From assembly GCA_028287035.1 (NCBI GenBank), contig JAQBQL010000268.1, forward strand, positions 1 to 31,726: a DNA stretch of 31,726 nucleotides. The letters are read 5' to 3'. Each line of letters starts with the position of its first letter. The stretch's first letter is position 1. The notes beneath the pieces are model-generated. The model saw only the letters and a program-made list of their open reading frames with translations. It did not search any database and was not told the DNA's origin. Position numbers and translations under genes: made by a program. Below are positions 13,674 through 22,578 of the stretch, piece by piece. Source of the DNA: Labilithrix sp. (lineage in GTDB: Bacteria; Myxococcota; Polyangia; Polyangiales; Polyangiaceae).

Positions 13674-15531
13674 ACTTCTTCCGGCGGTCGCCGAAGTCCG
13701 TCTCCGGCGGCTGACCGGGAGGGATCACGGCGCCGAGGTCGGCCGACGCGCAGCGCGCGTACTCGCTGGCGCTCTTGAACGAGGCGAGGCATCCGGCCTG
13801 GATCGGGTCGACCTCGGGATTGCGGACGCCGCAGGTCGCGAACTTGTGGCTGAAGAACATCAGCCGAGCGTCCGTCGTGAAGAAGTTGTTCGAGTTGAAC
13901 GGCGCGATGCGCGACTGGAGCTTCCGGCACTCCTCGGTCGACATCGGGGCCTTCACCGCGGACGGCGCCTCGGCCGGCGCGGGGCCGGTGAGGAAGGTCG
14001 CCCAGGCGGGCCCGACGAGCTTCGCGAGCGACGGCTGCGGAACCGGGCGCTTCGCCTGGATGGCGTCGAGGATGTCGGCGGTCGCCTGCTTCTTGTCGAG
14101 CGAGCTCTTGTCCGCCTCCGCGGCGGCGACGAGGTCGGCCTTCGAGAGCGCCTCCTTGTACGAGACCCGGATGGTGCGGCCCTTGCGGGTGACCTTCGAG
14201 TTCTTGAGCGCCTTCAGGTACGTGTCGACGATGCCCGCGAAGCGCTTCTGACGTCCCGAGAACGCGAGCTCGTTCGACTGGAGCGTGAGCTTCGCCTCGT
14301 TCTGCTCGAGGGTGTTCCGCCACTCGCCGACCACGTCCTTCACGTCGGACTCGACGCTCTTCGCGGCGTCGTCGTCGCGCGCCACGAACACGAGGTTGCC
14401 GACGAACGAGCCCGCCTTGACCGGGTCGTTGTCCGTCTCGAACGCCGCGGCCTTCACCTTGGCGTCGATCGACTCGAGGGTCTTCTCCTGCCCCTTCGAC
14501 GGGAAGCAGCCATCGAGGAACGCCGTGAAGCCGGCGGCGCTGTTGGTCGCCCCGAACATGCAGGGCGACTGGAAGAAGTCGCGCGAGCTCTTCGGCTGCG
14601 CGGTGACCCGCACCGACGGGAGCCCCTGGGTCTCGTTCGCGGCGTCCTTGAGCGCCGACAGGCGCGCGTTGAGGTCGTCCTTCGGGCTCTTCACGCTCGA
14701 GGCCATCGTCTCGAGCGACTCCTTCGTGCCGAGGAACCACGTCGTGCTCTGGGGGAAGGCGCCGAACGTGGTGTCGTCACAGACGCCGGGCGCCGGAGCC
14801 GCCAGGCCGAGGCTCGCCCGGTCGTCGCCAGTGGTCCGGCAGAAGCCCGCGATCCCCTTGTACGAGAACGGCGTGTACCCGTGCTTCTTCGGGAGCTCGG
14901 TGATGTTGAAGTGCCCGACGCCGATCCGCTGGTTGCGCTTTCCGTCGACGCCCTCGACGGTGATGACCGCCTGGTACGGCTTCTCGAGGGACTCGCCCAG
15001 CACCGATCCGCACTCGAGCAGCGAACGGATGTCGTCGATGTTCTTCTTCTGGAAGAAGAGCTCCTTTGCGGCCTTGGTCGAGCCGCTGCCGAGGCCCTCG
15101 ATGCGCCGCGCCGGGTTACCGACGCCCGGCTTGCACAGCTCGGAGCCGAGCTCCGAGGCAACGTAGGCGCGCTTCACCTTCTCGTCCGTCTCGCGCGTGG
15201 ACTCGATCACCTGCGTCGAGATCTCGGAGGTGTTGGTCGGCAGCAGCTTCACGTCGACGGGGAGCGCCACCGACTTGCTGCGCCCGGCGAGGAACACGGC
15301 GAGGCCAGCGACGAGGCCGATGAGCAGCACGAGCAAGGCTCCGCCGAGCACGAAGAAGAGAGCCTTCGACTTCTTCGGCGGCTGCGGGCCGGGCGGGATG
15401 AACGACGGCGAGCCGCCGTACGCGCCGGGCGGACCGTAGGGAGCGGGCGGAGCGCCATACTGGCTCGGGGTCCCGCCGTAGCCGCCGGGAGGAGGAGGCG
15501 CGCCGTAACCGCCGTAAGGAGGCTGGTTCAT
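13672..15531 (-). CDS. Large single-pass envelope protein with Pro/Gly/Tyr-rich N terminus
   Basis: The 619-residue protein starts with about 50 residues of Pro/Gly/Tyr/Ala repeats (MNQPPYGGYGAPPPPGGYGG). Lys/Pro residues then lead into one membrane span at about 57-83 (ALFFVLGGALLVLLIGLVAG). The remaining 530 residues should be periplasmic and carry about a dozen Cys residues. Mid-region text such as HFNITELPKKHGYTPFSYKG is not a family I can name. The tail holds a cysteine-spaced block (STEECRKLQ, FATCGVRN, AGCLASFKSASEYARCASA) that looks like a small helical disulphide domain. ATG 15531 is preferred over ATG 15540 because the latter is inside the TACCAT hexamer. Confidence 0.8.
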   Translation of the reverse strand: MNQPPYGGYGAPPPPGGYGGTPSQYGAPPAPYGPPGAYGGSPSFIPPGPQPPKKSKALFFVLGGALLVLLIGLVAGLAVFLAGRSKSVALPVDVKLLPTNTSEISTQVIESTRETDEKVKRAYVASELGSELCKPGVGNPARRIEGLGSGSTKAAKELFFQKKNIDDIRSLLECGSVLGESLEKPYQAVITVEGVDGKRNQRIGVGHFNITELPKKHGYTPFSYKGIAGFCRTTGDDRASLGLAAPAPGVCDDTTFGAFPQSTTWFLGTKESLETMASSVKSPKDDLNARLSALKDAANETQGLPSVRVTAQPKSSRDFFQSPCMFGATNSAAGFTAFLDGCFPSKGQEKTLESIDAKVKAAAFETDNDPVKAGSFVGNLVFVARDDDAAKSVESDVKDVVGEWRNTLEQNEAKLTLQSNELAFSGRQKRFAGIVDTYLKALKNSKVTRKGRTIRVSYKEALSKADLVAAAEADKSSLDKKQATADILDAIQAKRPVPQPSLAKLVGPAWATFLTGPAPAEAPSAVKAPMSTEECRKLQSRIAPFNSNNFFTTDARLMFFSHKFATCGVRNPEVDPIQAGCLASFKSASEYARCASADLGAVIPPGQPPETDFGDRRKK

Positions 15532-15538
15532 TCCGGCC

Positions 15539-15544
15539 ATGGTA
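15539..15544 (-). promoter_or_regulatory. -10-like hexamer TACCAT
   Basis: TACCAT on the minus strand is followed by 7 nt and the ATG at 15531. It overlaps the upstream ATG at 15540. Hexamer and spacing are identical to those at 2781-2786. Confidence 0.55.
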
Positions 15545-15604
15545 CGGGAAAGCGCGACCGGATCTCCCCTGACCTCGGCCTTTCGTCGGCGCTGCCCCGG
15601 GACG

Positions 15605-16822
15605 TCAGCGCAGCGCGTCGAGGTCCACGACTCCTACCGTGGAGCCTCTGACGACGACGAGCTCGCTCGCGCCGCGAAAGAAGCCGCGGTGGCCGAGCAG
15701 CGCGCCGTCGCCCGGGAGGGAGCGCCGGGCGCCGGTCGTCAGGTCGTCGATGAGGATGCCGCGGAAGCCGCTCTGGACGAGGACGCCGGCGTCGCTCACC
15801 GCGCGCGGGATCATCCCCGGCACGGCGGGCTCGTCGAGCACCACCTTCCCCGAGCTCACCGCAATGACGCGGAGGTGGAAGCGGTCCGGGCCCCCCGCTT
15901 CGGACGGCGCCTGGGTCGTGATCGCGGCGTACCGACCGCTCGGCGAGAGCACCGACTCGAGGAAGGGCTCGCCGCCCTCGAGGCACGCGAGCTTCTTGAC
16001 CGTGAACGGAGGCTTGAGCCCGATGCCGAGCACGCAGGTCTTCACGAGCGGCTCCTGCGAGGCGACCGCGACCGCCATCTTCCCCTCGGCGTCGATCGCG
16101 AACCGGTCCCGGGTGCCGGCGGTCCCGGCGAGCGCGCGCGGCGGGGCCGACAGATCGGCGGGGACGACGTGGAGCTCGTACTTCGCGTGGCCCTTCCCGA
16201 GCATGCCGCTCGTCCGGCGGAAGAGGAGGTGCTTGCCGTCGGGCATGAACCTGGCGTCGTACGCGGCCTCGCTGGAGAGGCGCTTCTGGACGTGTCCGCC
16301 CCGGTCGGCCACGTAGATCCAGTCGCCCACGTTGAACGCGATCGCCCCGCCGCCCGGCGCCGCCGACACGCGCCCGCACGATCCGAACGGGAACCGGCTC
16401 GCGAGACCGGCATTGCGCACGAGGTCGTCGGCAAGCGCGGGCGCGGCGAGCAGCCCGACGAGCTCGATCATCTCGTTCGGTTTCGTGCCCACGGTCGCGA
16501 CGGGCAAGCGGCCGATCTCGGGGAACGCGTCCTCGGCGACGACCGCGCCGGTGTCGACGTCGACGACGCGCGTCGGCAGCTGGCCGTAGGCGGGCGCGTC
16601 GAGCCGGCGAAGGAGCGCGCGGCGCCCGTCCTGGGAGAGCCACTCGAAGTACCAGTGCTCGGAGGGCGGCGGCGCTACCGGCGCCTCGCTCGTCACCACG
16701 GGCGCGGCCTCGCGCAGCGGAGCGGCCACCGGCCCGCCGGGCGTCGCCGCGCCCCCGCAGCCAGTACCGCCCGCCGTGCAGAGCGCCGCGAGCAGCAGCG
16801 AGCGTGAGAACGGACCGCGCAC
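15605..16822 (-). CDS. Beta-propeller-like lipoprotein
   Basis: The 405-residue product begins with a short Arg-containing n-region and a hydrophobic run (SLLLAALCTAGGTGC) with a lipobox-like GTGC, though position -3 is not the usual Leu/Val. After a Pro/Ala/Val linker, short repeats follow the TolB/WD40-like pattern of strand-turn-strand with Asp-Gly turns, for example FEWLSQDGRRALLRR, ARFMPDGKHLLFRR, FAIDAEGKMAVAVAS and SVLSPSGRYAAITT, one about every 45 residues. A repeat protein binding partners in the periplasm is a reasonable inference. GTG 16822 is used, with CACTCT 6 nt upstream; GTG 16837 in frame is an alternative. Confidence 0.75.
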   Translation of the reverse strand: MRGPFSRSLLLAALCTAGGTGCGGAATPGGPVAAPLREAAPVVTSEAPVAPPPSEHWYFEWLSQDGRRALLRRLDAPAYGQLPTRVVDVDTGAVVAEDAFPEIGRLPVATVGTKPNEMIELVGLLAAPALADDLVRNAGLASRFPFGSCGRVSAAPGGGAIAFNVGDWIYVADRGGHVQKRLSSEAAYDARFMPDGKHLLFRRTSGMLGKGHAKYELHVVPADLSAPPRALAGTAGTRDRFAIDAEGKMAVAVASQEPLVKTCVLGIGLKPPFTVKKLACLEGGEPFLESVLSPSGRYAAITTQAPSEAGGPDRFHLRVIAVSSGKVVLDEPAVPGMIPRAVSDAGVLVQSGFRGILIDDLTTGARRSLPGDGALLGHRGFFRGASELVVVRGSTVGVVDLDALR

Positions 16823-16828
16823 GCGGGC

Positions 16829-16834
16829 AGAGTG
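16829..16834 (-). promoter_or_regulatory. -10-like hexamer CACTCT (weak)
   Basis: CACTCT on the minus strand is followed by 6 nt and GTG 16822. Only the A at position 2 and the T at position 6 match TATAAT. Confidence 0.25.
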
Positions 16835-16892
16835 CACGGACCGGAGCGCCGGGCCAACTTCGCGCTGGCCCGGCCGCTCGCGGGAGAACGGC

Positions 16893-19800
16893 TCAGACCT
16901 TCGCGGCGTGCCCCGGCGCGGCCGGCATGCGCATGGTGTTGTCGAACGCCGGCTCCTCGTGAGCGAGCGGAAGCGTCGACGCGGCCGCCGCGTGGTCGTG
17001 GTCCTTGCGGTGATCCTTGGCAATCAGCACGTAGACCGCCGGGACGACGAAGAGCGTGAACATCGTCCCGATGCTCATGCCGCCGACCAGCACGATACCG
17101 ATGGAGTTACGAGCGACGGCCCCGGCGCCGGTGACCAGCGTGAGCGGGAAGTGACCGACCACGGTGGCAACCGTGGTCATCAGGATGGGGCGGAGCCGCG
17201 TGCGCGCCGCGTTCTTGACGGCCTCGAGCTTCGTGACGCCGCGCTCCTGCTCGGCATTCGCGAACTCGACGATGAGGATGCCGTTCTTCGACACGAGACC
17301 GACCAGCGTGACGAGGCCGACCTGCGAGTAGATGTTGAGCGTCGTCGTCCACCCGTCGGTGAGCGCGAAGTGCATGCTCGGCGGGCCGGCGAACTTCAGG
17401 AACGTGAAGATCAGCGCGCCGAACATGGCGAGCGGCACCGAGCCGGCGAGGATGACGAGCGGATCGCGGAACGAGTTGAACTGCGCCGCGAGCACGAGGA
17501 AGATGAGGAGGATGGCGAGCCCCATCGCGGGGAGGAACTTGCCACTCTCGGTGCGGAGCTGCCGCGACTCGCCCGTGTAGTCGATGCGGTAGCCCGGCGG
17601 CAGGATCTTGGCCGCCGCGTCCTCGAGGACCTTCAGGCCGCCGTCGAGCGACTGCGGCGCGAGCCCCGAGATCTTCACCGCGTTGAGCTGCTGGAAGCGG
17701 TTCAGCGTCCGCGGCTCGACGCCGTTCTTGATCGTCGCGATCGCGCTGAGCGGCATCAGCTGCCCGTTCGGCCCGGTCACGTGGATCTTCGTGAGCTGGT
17801 CGGTGGTGAGCCGGTCCATGCGCTCGACCTGCGGGATGACCTTGTAGCTGCGTCCTTCGATGTTGAAGCGATTGACGAAGTTACCGCCCAGCATCGAGCC
17901 GAGGTCGGCGCCGATCTGCTGCATGCTGAGGCCCATCGACGCCGCCTTGTCGCGGTCGACGACGATCTCGCTCTTCAGCTGGTCGATCTTCACGTCGGTG
18001 AACGGCGGGAATGCGAACTTCCCGCTCTTGGTCGCCTCCTGCACGATGAGGTCGACGTAGCGAAGGAGCTCCTCGTGGCTCGCCGTCGACGCGACGACGA
18101 ACTCGACCGGGAAGAAGCCGGCGCTGGGGAGCGCCGAGGGCAGGAACACCGGCGCACGGATGCCCGCGATGTTCTGCAGCTTGTTGAACGACTCGCCCTG
18201 GATCTCGAAGATCGTGCGCTTCCGCTGGCTCCAGTCCTTGACGATGCAACCGCCGAAGCCGGTCTGGGGCATCGTGATCTGGAAGCTCTGCGCGTACTCG
18301 GGCTCGGTCTTCCAGATGCGGTTCACTTCCTCGCTGTACGGAACGAGCTGCTCGAGCGTCGCGTTCGCCGGCACGTCGATGGCGCCGAACATGACGCCCT
18401 GGTCCTCGTTCGGCGCGAGCTCGGCGGACGAGAACATGTACATCGGGACGACGAGCACGGTCAGCACGCCCCACACGATGTAGACCGCCTTCCGGGCATC
18501 GAGCGTGCGCTCGAGCATGCGCGAGTACCGGAGGCGCACGCGGTCGAATGCACTGTCGACCTTGCGCGCGAACCAGGTCTGCTCGGTATGTGGCCGGAGG
18601 AGACGCGACGACATCATCGGCGAGAGCGTGAGCGCCACGAACCCGGAGATGAAGACCGCCCCGGCGAGCGTGAAGGCGAACTCGCGGAAGAGGGCGCCGG
18701 TCAGGCCGCCCTGGAAGCCGATCGGCGCGTACACCGCGGCGAGCGTGATGGTCATCGCGATGATCGGTCCGACCAGCTCGCGTGCGCCGAGGATGGCGGC
18801 GTCGTACGCGGACCGTCCCTCGCGCATGTTGCGCTCGACGTTCTCGACCACGACGATCGCGTCGTCGACGACGAGACCGACCGCGAGGACGACCGCCAGC
18901 AGCGTGAGCAGGTTCACCGTGAACCCGAACACCTGCATCACGAACACGGCGCCGATGAGCGACACCGGGATCGAGACGAGCGGCACGACGACCGAGCGCA
19001 GCGATCCGAGGAACAGGAAGATGACGACGACGACGATGAGCACCGTCTCGAAGAGCGTCTTCTTCACCTCCTCGATGGCGTTCTCGATGTACGAGGTCGA
19101 GTCGAACGCGACGCCGGAGGTGAGGCCGGTCGGCAGCTCGGCGTGGATGACCTCGAGCTCCTTGCGGACCTTCGCGAGGACGTCGAGCGAGTTGGCGTTG
19201 GGAAGCACCCATACGCCCATGAACACGGCGTGCTCACCGGAGAGCCGGATGTCCTGGTCGTAGTTGTCGGCGCCGAGCACGACCTCGGCGATGTCCTCGA
19301 GGCGGACGAGCGCGCCGTTCTGCTGGCGGATGACCAGACGCTTGAACTCCGCGAGCGACCGCAGGTCGGTCGACGCGGTGAGGTTCACCTGGATGTACTG
19401 GCCCTTGGTCTGGCCGACCGCGGCGAGGAAGTTGTTCGACGCGAGCGCCGCCCGGACCTGCGCCGGGCTCACGTTGAGCGCCGCCATGCGATCGGGCTTC
19501 AGCCACGCGCGGATCGCGAACGTGCGACCGCCGAGGAGGTCGGCGCGCTGCACGCCCTCGATCGCCGACAGCCGGGGCTGCACGATGCGTATGAGGTAGT
19601 CGGTGACCTGGTTCTCTTCGAGGATGTTGGAGCCGAAGCTCACGTACATCGCCGCGATCTGCGCGTCCGATGGCTCGATGTTGATCGACGGCACCTCGGA
19701 CTCGGGCGGCAGATCGGCGCGCACCTGGTTCACGCGCGCGCTGATGTCGGCGAGCGCGTTGGACGCGGCGTAGTTCAGCTTGAGCCGGACGCTGATCGTC

Positions 19801-20066
19801 GACAGTCCCTGGACGCTCTGCGACTCGATGTAGTCGATGCCGTCGGCGGCCGCGATGGCGCGCTCGAGCGGCGTCGTGATGAAGCCGCGCACGAGGTCGG
19901 CATTCGCGCCGACGTAGGCCGTCCGCACGATGACGGAGGCCGATTCGAGCTTCGGGTACTGCCGGACGTTGAGGGTCCGGATCGCCTGGAGCCCGGCAAT
20001 GATGATGACCAGGTTGACGACGATCGCGAGGACCGGCCGCCGGATGAAGATGTCGGTGAGCTTCAT
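16893..20066 (-). CDS. RND efflux pump inner-membrane protein, HAE1 family
   Basis: The 1057-residue protein has the full length and plan of AcrB/MexB-type pumps. It begins MKLTDIFIRRPVLAIVVNL, has TM1, a first porter domain, a block of six TM segments and then repeats the plan. The proton relay pair is in TM4 as AVGLVVDDAIVVVENVER, and TM10-11 include SKNGILIVEFANAEQERG and the following Arg-rich motif. It should export hydrophobic compounds from membrane or periplasm using the proton gradient, as a trimer with the fusion protein encoded just upstream (11-nt gap) and an outer-membrane TolC-type channel that is not in the window. GAGG lies 6 nt before the ATG. Confidence 0.95.
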   Translation of the reverse strand: MKLTDIFIRRPVLAIVVNLVIIIAGLQAIRTLNVRQYPKLESASVIVRTAYVGANADLVRGFITTPLERAIAAADGIDYIESQSVQGLSTISVRLKLNYAASNALADISARVNQVRADLPPESEVPSINIEPSDAQIAAMYVSFGSNILEENQVTDYLIRIVQPRLSAIEGVQRADLLGGRTFAIRAWLKPDRMAALNVSPAQVRAALASNNFLAAVGQTKGQYIQVNLTASTDLRSLAEFKRLVIRQQNGALVRLEDIAEVVLGADNYDQDIRLSGEHAVFMGVWVLPNANSLDVLAKVRKELEVIHAELPTGLTSGVAFDSTSYIENAIEEVKKTLFETVLIVVVVIFLFLGSLRSVVVPLVSIPVSLIGAVFVMQVFGFTVNLLTLLAVVLAVGLVVDDAIVVVENVERNMREGRSAYDAAILGARELVGPIIAMTITLAAVYAPIGFQGGLTGALFREFAFTLAGAVFISGFVALTLSPMMSSRLLRPHTEQTWFARKVDSAFDRVRLRYSRMLERTLDARKAVYIVWGVLTVLVVPMYMFSSAELAPNEDQGVMFGAIDVPANATLEQLVPYSEEVNRIWKTEPEYAQSFQITMPQTGFGGCIVKDWSQRKRTIFEIQGESFNKLQNIAGIRAPVFLPSALPSAGFFPVEFVVASTASHEELLRYVDLIVQEATKSGKFAFPPFTDVKIDQLKSEIVVDRDKAASMGLSMQQIGADLGSMLGGNFVNRFNIEGRSYKVIPQVERMDRLTTDQLTKIHVTGPNGQLMPLSAIATIKNGVEPRTLNRFQQLNAVKISGLAPQSLDGGLKVLEDAAAKILPPGYRIDYTGESRQLRTESGKFLPAMGLAILLIFLVLAAQFNSFRDPLVILAGSVPLAMFGALIFTFLKFAGPPSMHFALTDGWTTTLNIYSQVGLVTLVGLVSKNGILIVEFANAEQERGVTKLEAVKNAARTRLRPILMTTVATVVGHFPLTLVTGAGAVARNSIGIVLVGGMSIGTMFTLFVVPAVYVLIAKDHRKDHDHAAAASTLPLAHEEPAFDNTMRMPAAPGHAAKV

Positions 20067-20077
20067 GCCTTGCCTCG

Positions 20078-21184
20078 CTAGTGATTCTCGGGCCGCGGCG
20101 CGGTCGACGCCGGCAGAGCGACGGTGTTGTTCACCGTCACGCCGCTTCCGTTCCGCAGCTTGAAGGCGCCCGCGGTGACGACCTCGTCGCCGGGCTTCAC
20201 CCCGTCGAGGATCGCGACGAAGTCGCCGCGCGAGGCGCCGGTGCGCACAAACGTCTGGCGGGCCTTGCCGTTCTCCACGATGAAGACCGAATCGCCGAAC
20301 GACGCGTGGGCGACGCCGATGACCGGCATGATCACGAGCTTCTTCTGCTGGGGGAGCACGAGCTCGACGTTGGCGAACATGCCGGCCCGGAGCTTGTCGT
20401 TGGCGGGGAGCGTCGCGCGGGCCTTGATGGTGCGCGTCATCGGATCGATGGTCGGATCGACCGCCTTGACGACGCCGTCGAACGGCGCGCTGGCGTCGGC
20501 CTCGCCTTCGAGCCTCACGTGGATGACGCTGCCCTCGTGGATGTCGGCGAGGTTCTGCTGCGGGAGCGAGAAGTCGACGAACAGATCGTTCATCGACTCG
20601 AGCGTCGTGATCGCGGTGCCGGGGTTCAGGTACTGACCCACGTTGATCGCGCGGATGCCGAGGCGACCCGAGAACGGGGCGCGCACCACCTTGCGGGCGA
20701 TCTGGGCCTGCAGCGCGCTCAGGTCGGACTGCGAGGACTTGACGAGCGCCTCGTCGCTGTCGAGCTGGCTCTTCGGGATGCTGTTGCTCGCGACGAGCGC
20801 ACGGGTCCGGCCGGCGTTGGTGCTGGCGAGCTCGCGACGCGCCTCGAGGGCGGCGATCTGCGCGCGCTCCACGTTGCTGTCGAGCTCGACGAGGATGTCA
20901 CCCTGCTTGACCACCTGACCGGAGTCGAAGCGGATGGCGGTGACCACGCCGGGCGCGTCGTTGCTGACCTGGACGCCCTTGACCGCCGAGATCGTGCCGA
21001 CCGCCGAGACCGTCCCCTCCCACGTGTCTTCCTTGGCGACGGCGGTGCTCACCACCTCGGGGGGCGGCCCGGCCTTCTCCATCTCCTTGCCCATCTTGAT
21101 GAGGCCGGAGATCTGGGTGAACTTGATGGCGACGAGCAGCCCGACGACCAGGAGCAGGCCGCCGACGGCAACCAGGTAGCGCAT
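20078..21184 (-). CDS. RND efflux membrane fusion protein (HlyD/AcrA type)
   Basis: The 368-residue periplasmic adaptor has one N-terminal membrane anchor (YLVAVGGLLLVVGLLVAIKF) rather than a lipobox. A split lipoyl domain follows (NDAPGVVTAIRFDSGQVVKQ, then VVRAPFSGRLGIRAINVGQY), with a helical hairpin at about 105-160 and a beta-barrel and membrane-proximal domain behind it. It connects the RND pump to an outer-membrane channel. The RND gene starts 11 nt after its stop, so the pair is an operon. The start ATG has a CATCGT hexamer 7 nt upstream, and a GTTCAC/GTGAAC dyad lies at 21228-21242, a possible repressor site. Confidence 0.93.
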   Translation of the reverse strand: MRYLVAVGGLLLVVGLLVAIKFTQISGLIKMGKEMEKAGPPPEVVSTAVAKEDTWEGTVSAVGTISAVKGVQVSNDAPGVVTAIRFDSGQVVKQGDILVELDSNVERAQIAALEARRELASTNAGRTRALVASNSIPKSQLDSDEALVKSSQSDLSALQAQIARKVVRAPFSGRLGIRAINVGQYLNPGTAITTLESMNDLFVDFSLPQQNLADIHEGSVIHVRLEGEADASAPFDGVVKAVDPTIDPMTRTIKARATLPANDKLRAGMFANVELVLPQQKKLVIMPVIGVAHASFGDSVFIVENGKARQTFVRTGASRGDFVAILDGVKPGDEVVTAGAFKLRNGSGVTVNNTVALPASTAPRPENH

Positions 21185-21191
21185 GCGGCGT

Positions 21192-21197
21192 ACGATG
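21192..21197 (-). promoter_or_regulatory. -10-like hexamer CATCGT for the efflux operon
   Basis: CATCGT on the minus strand is followed by 7 nt and the ATG at 21184. It is a weak match in sequence but fits the spacing rule seen elsewhere. Confidence 0.35.
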
Positions 21198-21227
21198 CCG
21201 GATCGGGTGAATTCCGCGCCCTAATTC

Positions 21228-21242
21228 GTTCACGAAGTGAAC
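21228..21242. promoter_or_regulatory. Dyad GTTCAC-gaa-GTGAAC upstream of the efflux operon
   Basis: A perfect 6-bp inverted repeat with a 3-bp centre lies in an AT-rich pocket (for this genome) 30 bp upstream of the predicted -10 hexamer. Its form fits a TetR/MarR-type operator, the usual control of RND pumps. No such regulator gene is nearby. It could also form a hairpin ending the minus-strand lipoprotein gene. Confidence 0.45.
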
Positions 21243-21245
21243 AAA

Positions 21246-21257
21246 CCCGAAAACGGG
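21246..21257 (-). terminator. Hairpin after the 21271 lipoprotein stop
   Basis: Read on the minus strand, CCCG, TTTT and CGGG form a 4-bp stem followed by TTTG, 13 nt past the stop codon. The stem is short, so this is a weak terminator candidate; the dyad at 21228-21242 follows directly. Confidence 0.35.
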
Positions 21258-21270
21258 CGAGCCGTGGACG

Positions 21271-22500
21271 TTACTTGACGCCGCCGGTCGGGCCCACGCA
21301 CACGCCGACCTCGAGGAGGACGTAGAGGAGGGCCTTCTCCTGCGCGAGGAGACCGAAGCCCCCGCCGCCGCCGGTCGCCGCCTCCGTGTGGTACGTGCTG
21401 AAGAGGACGCGGCCGCACTGGTTCTCGAAGCTCACCGTGGTGGGGCGCTCCTGACCCGAGCCGTCCTTGACCGCGGTGACCCAGACCTTCGGCGTGACAT
21501 CGACGGGGTCGCCGTTCACGTCCTTGCTGGGCACCACGTTGAGGCCGCTGATGCTCGTCCAGTTGCCCTTCACCTCGAACGTCGCGTCGCCGGTGGCCGC
21601 GAGCCAGTCGCCGAGCCCTTGGTCGGCAGCGGTCGCGGGCGCGTCCCACTCGTCGAGCGTCGCGGCGCTGCCGATCGTCGCCGACTCGGCGTCCCAGCTG
21701 ATGTACCCCGGGAACGGCTGGCGGACGAACTCGTACGACCAGTCGGTCACGTACAGCTTGCCGCCGGCAGCGACGAACGCCTGGAGGTTCGCCTTTGCCG
21801 TGTCGGACGTCATGTACTTGTCGCTCTTGCTCCCGCAGGGGATGAAGACGATGTGGTACTTCATCAGCTCGGCGAGGTTCTCGAGCATCGAGTGATCGTT
21901 CTCGATGTGAAGGTCGGTGATCCCGAGCTTCTGGAGCGACTCGTCGATCGCGTCGAAGTCGGTCGAGTCCTTGAGGATCGCCATGTGCGGGACGTCGTCG
22001 CCCTTCGACACGTCGGACCGTCCGGGGAGCGTCGTGTCGGCCTTCTCCAGCGAGAGGTCGCCGCCTTCCTTGATCTTGATCTTGCGGACGCGGCGGAACT
22101 GGCCCTTCTGGACGACGAGGTACGCGTCTCCGACGGGCAGCGTGGTCGTGAAGGCGAACGTGCCGTCCGGCGCGGAGTACGCGAACGTGTTCTCGGGGAG
22201 CGTCACGCACGTGTCGCAGTACGCGCCCTCGGGGATCGCGCCCGGCTCGTCCTTCGTCATGTAGACGAGCGTGTTCGAGAGCGGGAGGCTGCCATTCGGC
22301 GCGTAGACCGTCCCCGACACGTTGACGTCGACCGCCGGCACGCCCGCCTCGCCGAGGCTCGGGACCACCGGCGTCGACGCATCGCCTGCGCCGCTCGGGT
22401 TGTCCGGAAAGCCCTCACGGCTGCTGCTGCTGGAGCACGCGACCACGAGGGCCGCGAGGGAGAGAGCTGCGCCGGCGGAGAAGAGGAGCGAGGTGCGCAT
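21271..22500 (-). CDS. Lipoprotein with carboxypeptidase-regulatory-like domain and Rossmann-like domain
   Basis: The 409-residue product starts MRTSLLFSAGAALSLAALVV followed by ACSSSSS, a textbook SPII signal with the lipidated Cys at residue 22. A beta-sandwich follows (about 55-150; VSGTVYAPNGSLPLSNTLVY, then SAPDGTFAFTTTLPVGDAYL), matching the carboxypeptidase-regulatory-like/CNA-B type. The second part (about 175-290) resembles ThuA/glutamine-amidotransferase-like folds: YHIVFIPCGSKSD, then LQAFVAAGGKLYVTDWSYEF, with one Cys after the strand. I infer a cell-surface protein of unknown role. A frame open to 22539 adds 13 residues before ATG 22500 and is not needed. Confidence 0.8.
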   Translation of the reverse strand: MRTSLLFSAGAALSLAALVVACSSSSSREGFPDNPSGAGDASTPVVPSLGEAGVPAVDVNVSGTVYAPNGSLPLSNTLVYMTKDEPGAIPEGAYCDTCVTLPENTFAYSAPDGTFAFTTTLPVGDAYLVVQKGQFRRVRKIKIKEGGDLSLEKADTTLPGRSDVSKGDDVPHMAILKDSTDFDAIDESLQKLGITDLHIENDHSMLENLAELMKYHIVFIPCGSKSDKYMTSDTAKANLQAFVAAGGKLYVTDWSYEFVRQPFPGYISWDAESATIGSAATLDEWDAPATAADQGLGDWLAATGDATFEVKGNWTSISGLNVVPSKDVNGDPVDVTPKVWVTAVKDGSGQERPTTVSFENQCGRVLFSTYHTEAATGGGGGFGLLAQEKALLYVLLEVGVCVGPTGGVK

Positions 22501-22511
22501 GAGGTCCGCGG

Positions 22512-22517
22512 ACCCTA
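22512..22517 (-). promoter_or_regulatory. -10-like hexamer TAGGGT
   Basis: TAGGGT on the minus strand is followed by 11 nt and the ATG at 22500, slightly longer spacing than the main group. Confidence 0.35.
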
Positions 22518-22578
22518 CCGCCGATCCGCCGACGCGCAACCCGGAAGCGGCAAAATTCTGCCCGCACCACCCCGGCGC

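Noticed and set aside
13846..15651. 601-codon open frame on the plus strand
   Set aside because: Antisense to the large envelope protein gene and full of Arg/Glu/Leu runs without domains; the minus-strand reading has a clean membrane span and a promoter.
16776..20081. 1101-codon open frame on the plus strand
   Set aside because: It is exactly antisense to the RND pump gene, whose protein matches the family end to end. The frame is rich in Arg, Asp, Glu and His, as expected from GC-rich third positions.
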